Shown piece after piece: positions 8,797 to 11,474 of a DNA stretch of 11,474 nt (the stretch's first letter is position 1; every line of letters begins with the position of its first letter). A program made the position numbers and the translations under genes. Below the pieces are notes generated by a model that was not told where the DNA came from, searched no databases, and saw nothing but the letters and a program-made list of their open reading frames with translations. Source of the stretch: Pyronema omphalodes (lineage: Eukaryota; Ascomycota; Pezizomycetes; Pezizales; Pyronemataceae); the NCBI GenBank assembly GCA_024516155.1, contig JAJJXM010000223.1:1-11474 (forward strand). The letters are read 5' to 3'.

Positions 8797-8876
8797 CAAT
8801 TGTGATTGTCAATCTAATTCTGGTTGCGATTCTGATTGGAATTGGATGGCATTGGAATGGGGATAGGGATTGGATG

Positions 8877-9060
8877 TTTTTTTTTTTTTTTTTTTTTTTT
8901 TTTCTAGTGCTTTTTTTTTGTGATACCATGGAGTTAGCTTTTTTTTTCGATATGTCTTTTTTTTTTTTTCGTTTCATTTTTCATTCCATATTTTTCCATC
9001 ATTTTGGTTTTTTTTTCAATTTTTTTTTTTTCGTTTTTCTTTCTCTTTTTTTTTTTTTGC
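8877..9060 (+). repeat. T-homopolymer-rich block
   Basis: It begins with a run of 27 T at 8877-8903 and continues with several T runs of 8-12 separated by short complex pieces. Open frames here encode polyphenylalanine and are not genes. Confidence 0.85.
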
Positions 9061-9180
9061 GATTTTTGCATCATGGCTTACCTGCCTATCTGCTCGCTAG
9101 CCCGCTGTAACGTCTTTTCTTTTTCTTTCTCCTTTTTGTTTGCGTCTCTCTTTTCTGTTTCTTTTGCTTTAGGCCTATGT
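9061..9180. other. Pyrimidine-rich spacer
   Basis: Unique sequence followed by a CTTTTTCTTTCTCC-type pyrimidine tract from about 9117 to 9172. It ends TTTGCTTTAGG, which looks like a splice acceptor, but there is no exon on either side to use it. Confidence 0.4.
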
Positions 9181-9254
9181 AGGAAGTTTGAGGAAGTTAG
9201 GAAGTTAGGAAGTTAGGAAGTTAGGAAGTTAGGAAGTTAGGAAGTTAGGAAGTT
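9181..9254 (+). repeat. 8-bp repeat AGGAAGTT, eight perfect copies
   Basis: Eight perfect tandem copies occupy 9191-9254. A ninth copy at 9181-9188 is offset by two bases (TG). The perfect identity suggests recent slippage. Confidence 0.95.
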
Positions 9255-9287
9255 AATCAACTTTAACAAAACAAAACGGGTGTGAAC

Positions 9288-9288
<1 letters not shown>

Positions 9289-9328
<40 letters not shown>
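9289..9328 (+). repeat. Run of 40 A
   Basis: An uninterrupted A homopolymer of 40 nt, 34 nt after the AGGAAGTT array and followed at once by TCACGTGCC. It resembles a retroposed poly(A) tail, but no retroelement body or processed gene copy is recognisable upstream, so I call it only a homopolymer. Confidence 0.9.
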
Positions 9329-9331
<3 letters not shown>

Positions 9332-9823
9332 CGTGCCATCGAAATGTCTGCCTGGTGGTGGTGGTGATGATGGTTTTCTTACAATTCTAATTCAAGGTTG
9401 ATTATATCGTATCAACAGCTCGGGATCTACAAGCCCCAGGAACCCCGATTAAAACCGTTTCTCAAGCCGCAAATTTTCAACCCGGGTATGCAGATATGTA
9501 ATTGGGTGCACACGTTTGCATGGTTGCACGTGGTTGATTAATTGTATGTAATCTTAAGGTCTTTATAGTACTTAGTGCCTTTCTTAGGGCAATGACCTAA
9601 GGTGGTTGTTTTTACAGGGGGGGGGGGGGCAGTTGAATATTGATCGATTGGAACTAATGAAACAAGCCTAATTACATACATGCTAAATTTCTAATATCCT
9701 CCATTTATGTTAGTAGATATCCTAATATGTTCCGATATATTCCGTTGTGCTCAATGATGTTCTGAAAAGAAATCCCCACAATCACAGAAAGTCACCATAA
9801 ATGTTCCCTACTTACCCCACCAC
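9329..9823. other. Gene-free stretch downstream of both convergent genes
   Basis: It contains a GGTGGTGGTGATGATGG patch at about 9355-9372, a run of 13 G at 9617-9629, and AT-rich unique sequence from 9640 to 9780. On the minus strand TTTCTTTTCAG (complement of 9762-9772) would make a good splice acceptor for the neighbouring minus-strand gene. This part probably includes that gene's 3' untranslated region. Confidence 0.4.
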
Positions 9824-9858
9824 CACTCACCACTCACCACTCACCACTCACCACTCAC
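9824..9858 (-). repeat. 7-bp minisatellite (CACTCAC) over the stop codon
   Basis: Five perfect tandem copies of CACTCAC. On the minus strand they read GTGAGTG, so the strong splice-donor consensus G|GTGAGT occurs five times in a row. The stop codon of the minus-strand gene (TGA, 9857-9855) is inside the array. Confidence 0.9.
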
Positions 9859-11474
9859 CAAGCATCCCTAACCGCCTTGAAATTATTTCCCTCCGCCGCG
9901 ACTTCAGTTTTCCTCCTCTTTTGAATTGATTCCCCATCTTTAGCCACAGTCCTCTTACCAGCAGTACTGGTTGCCCTACACAACTCCGCAATAGTCTTCT
10001 GCCTCTTCACACTTCTAGTACCACTTCTCCCCTGTAGCCCTGCGACGGCAGCAGCCTGAGTAGGATACCTTGTTACCGTTACTCCTCCCACTTTCTTCAC
10101 CACCAGCGCCCCTGGTGTACCTCCAGCAACCGGAGGCTTAAAAGCCTTCTTATATAAACTCGTGCCCGTCCTTTTCGTCGGCGATCGAGACAAATCCAAT
10201 TTCGCCATACCCACCTCTGAACTTCCAAAGGCAGAGAAGGAACCTGCTTTTAGACGCTCGCCGTTATCTCCATTATCTTTTTCACGTGGTTTTCGTGTTT
10301 GAGTAGGTGTTTTCCAGTGTGACGATAATCCGGTCTTGGTTCGAATGGGTGAAGAATGGATGGTAGTCGTATGGATGTTGTTATGGAAAGGAAGTTCATG
10401 CGGTCGAGAATTGAATTGTTGTAAAGCGGTATTTATGTAGCCCCTATGCTGGTCATGGCCTGGAGAGTGGGGGATAAAATATGGCTCTGTAACATCAGAT
10501 ACAGCCGCTCTTTCTGGACCCCTCTCGGTGGTCAAGAGGTCTTCGTCGACTGTAACTCGTGACGGTGGATTGAACGTAGTTGCATTATTAGTTTTGGTGC
10601 GCGTTCGATAAAACGAGATCATTGATGGAGGACTTGATGGGGGCGGCGTTGGTGGGTTCTTAATAGCACGACTCTGAGGCTGACGTCGAGATGGAGTACC
10701 GATAGAAGGTCTTATGAATGGTTCGTTTACCTTTGGGGTTGGTGGTGCTCGCATATTGTTATCAGGTGTGAAAGAGGAGTCGTGAAGAGCCACGCATGAT
10801 TTGGGCTGACTGGATGCATTTTGATGGAGTAATAGGGAGTCTGGGGGCAGAGGTAAGCTCAAGACGTTGGAGCACAGGTCGGAGACGGCAGTGGTTCTAG
10901 GAGGGTTAGCTGACCATGAAAACTATGGGAGGGCGGGGGAGGATGGAGGGGGGGGGGGGGTTGGACTTACGTTTTCCTCGTCGCTTTCGATCTCTTCGAG
11001 GAATGGGTGAGGATTAACTGGACGTACAGGATGATCCTTTTGTGGAGAAGGTATATTTTGTTGGGTGTTCAAAATATCGTCAGAGTTGACTTTTGCCGGC
11101 TTAACGCATGGTGAATGTGATGGTACCTGGAGGGTTTCGGAACATGTTGTTTCAACCGTGTCTCTTGTTTCATTAGGAGTACCGCTTATCTCCATTTCTA
11201 GGGCTTTTTGTTGTTTCATGCGACTTCCCATGGGTCTGTGTGGGGTTTCAGTTCTCTCAGTTGCAGGTAGCTGCTTTACTGGGAATTTCTGGTGGGCATC
11301 GGCTGATTTTTTCTGGTCTATTCTGTTTTCATCATTAGTGGTCGTAAGATCCAGTTGTGGAAGACTTCTTTCTTGCTCTTGGTTGCAAGTCTTTTGCGGC
11401 CTGATGCATTCAGTTGTGATCTCAACCTCTGGACCACAGCTTACGTTCCCCTTCGGAGCAGAACGTTTTTTCCT
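9855..11474 (-). CDS. Unrecognised basic, Pro/Ser/Thr-rich, CDK-site-rich protein (5' partial)
   Basis: I do not recognise a family. The coding sequence is open from the right window edge, so its start lies outside. It is spliced at 10923-10970 and stops at TGA 9857-9855. The visible part is 523 residues: 168 before the intron and 355 after. The splice makes the junction SDEEN-FSWSANPP in frame. The protein is predicted to be largely disordered and basic. It has five full CDK consensus sites, TPHR (about 11246), SPQK (11048), TPSR (10697), SPIR (10352) and SPTK (10184), and several more S/T-P sites. The polyproline stretch NPPTPPPSSPP lies in the middle. Basic clusters near the C-terminus (SVKRQK, QKRRK) look like nuclear localisation signals. 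There is no membrane span or enzyme motif. It is probably a nuclear, cell-cycle-regulated or DNA-associated protein, which is inference from composition. It converges on the SUN gene across 1.4 kb. The C-terminal end may be altered by the splice-donor-like repeat at the stop codon. Confidence 0.8.
10923..10970 (-). other. Intron with a poly-C tract (48 nt)
   Basis: On the minus strand it starts GTAAGT and ends CCCATAG. It is phase 0, and without splicing the frame stops at the TAG that ends the intron. The pyrimidine tract includes 13 consecutive C (10960-10948), where fungal introns usually have mixed or T-rich tracts. I see no CTAAC branch site inside it. A CTAAC with a following CCTCCTAG lies just downstream, but using that acceptor would break the frame. 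Confidence 0.8.

Noticed and set aside
8720..9110. Overlapping ORFs on both strands in the T-rich block
   Set aside because: They encode polyphenylalanine or polylysine from homopolymers.
1..9254. CRISPR array
   Set aside because: All repeats are head-to-tail tandem arrays without unique spacers, in a eukaryotic context.
9289..9328. Poly(A) tail of a non-LTR retroelement
   Set aside because: No reverse transcriptase or 5' body precedes the A run; the upstream sequence is the AGGAAGTT minisatellite.
9330..9335. CACGTG E-box
   Set aside because: A lone 6-bp palindrome between the 3' ends of convergent genes is not a credible promoter element.

Overview
The window looks like nuclear DNA of a filamentous ascomycete fungus. 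The evidence is two protein-coding genes with short spliceosomal introns (53 and 48 nt, one with a CTAAC branch site), a recognisable fungal Sad1/UNC-84 (SUN) nuclear-envelope protein, and long intergenic stretches full of short tandem repeats and homopolymers. A Leotiomycete is a reasonable guess from the general character of the SUN protein, but the sequence does not prove it. I see no bacterial-type operon, CRISPR array, rRNA, tRNA or intact transposon.

Layout. Bases 1-453 form a G-rich low-complexity tract with no T on the + strand. It switches abruptly at 454 to an almost G-free TTCATTCTTAT-type tract that runs to about 594. Bases 595-5500 are mostly non-coding. They hold a perfect 24-bp hairpin (1343-1394), a doubled GGCCGGCC palindrome, a collagen-like 9-bp minisatellite (2138-2200), a CATA microsatellite, a nine-copy GTAAAC array (2817-2894) and several long G or T runs. 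Bases 5501-8450 (+) hold the SUN gene, with one intron. Its frame is broken by four apparent single-base losses, each of which could be explained by one missing base in a short C or G run. Bases 8451-9854 are a repeat-rich spacer between convergent genes. From 9854 to the right edge a minus-strand gene encodes an unrecognised, basic, proline- and serine/threonine-rich protein with many CDK-type sites. Its 5' end lies beyond the window.

The two genes converge tail to tail and need not be functionally linked. The SUN protein should sit in the inner nuclear membrane as part of a LINC complex or the spindle-pole-body anchor. The unknown protein is probably nuclear and may be regulated by the cell cycle, which is inference from its motifs. 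The best candidates for new biology are the strand-asymmetric block at the left edge, the perfect hairpin with its recurring ACTCGTGCC end motif, the forkhead-core array, and the splice-donor-like minisatellite lying on the stop codon of the unknown gene. The SUN frameshifts are more likely sequence error than gene decay.
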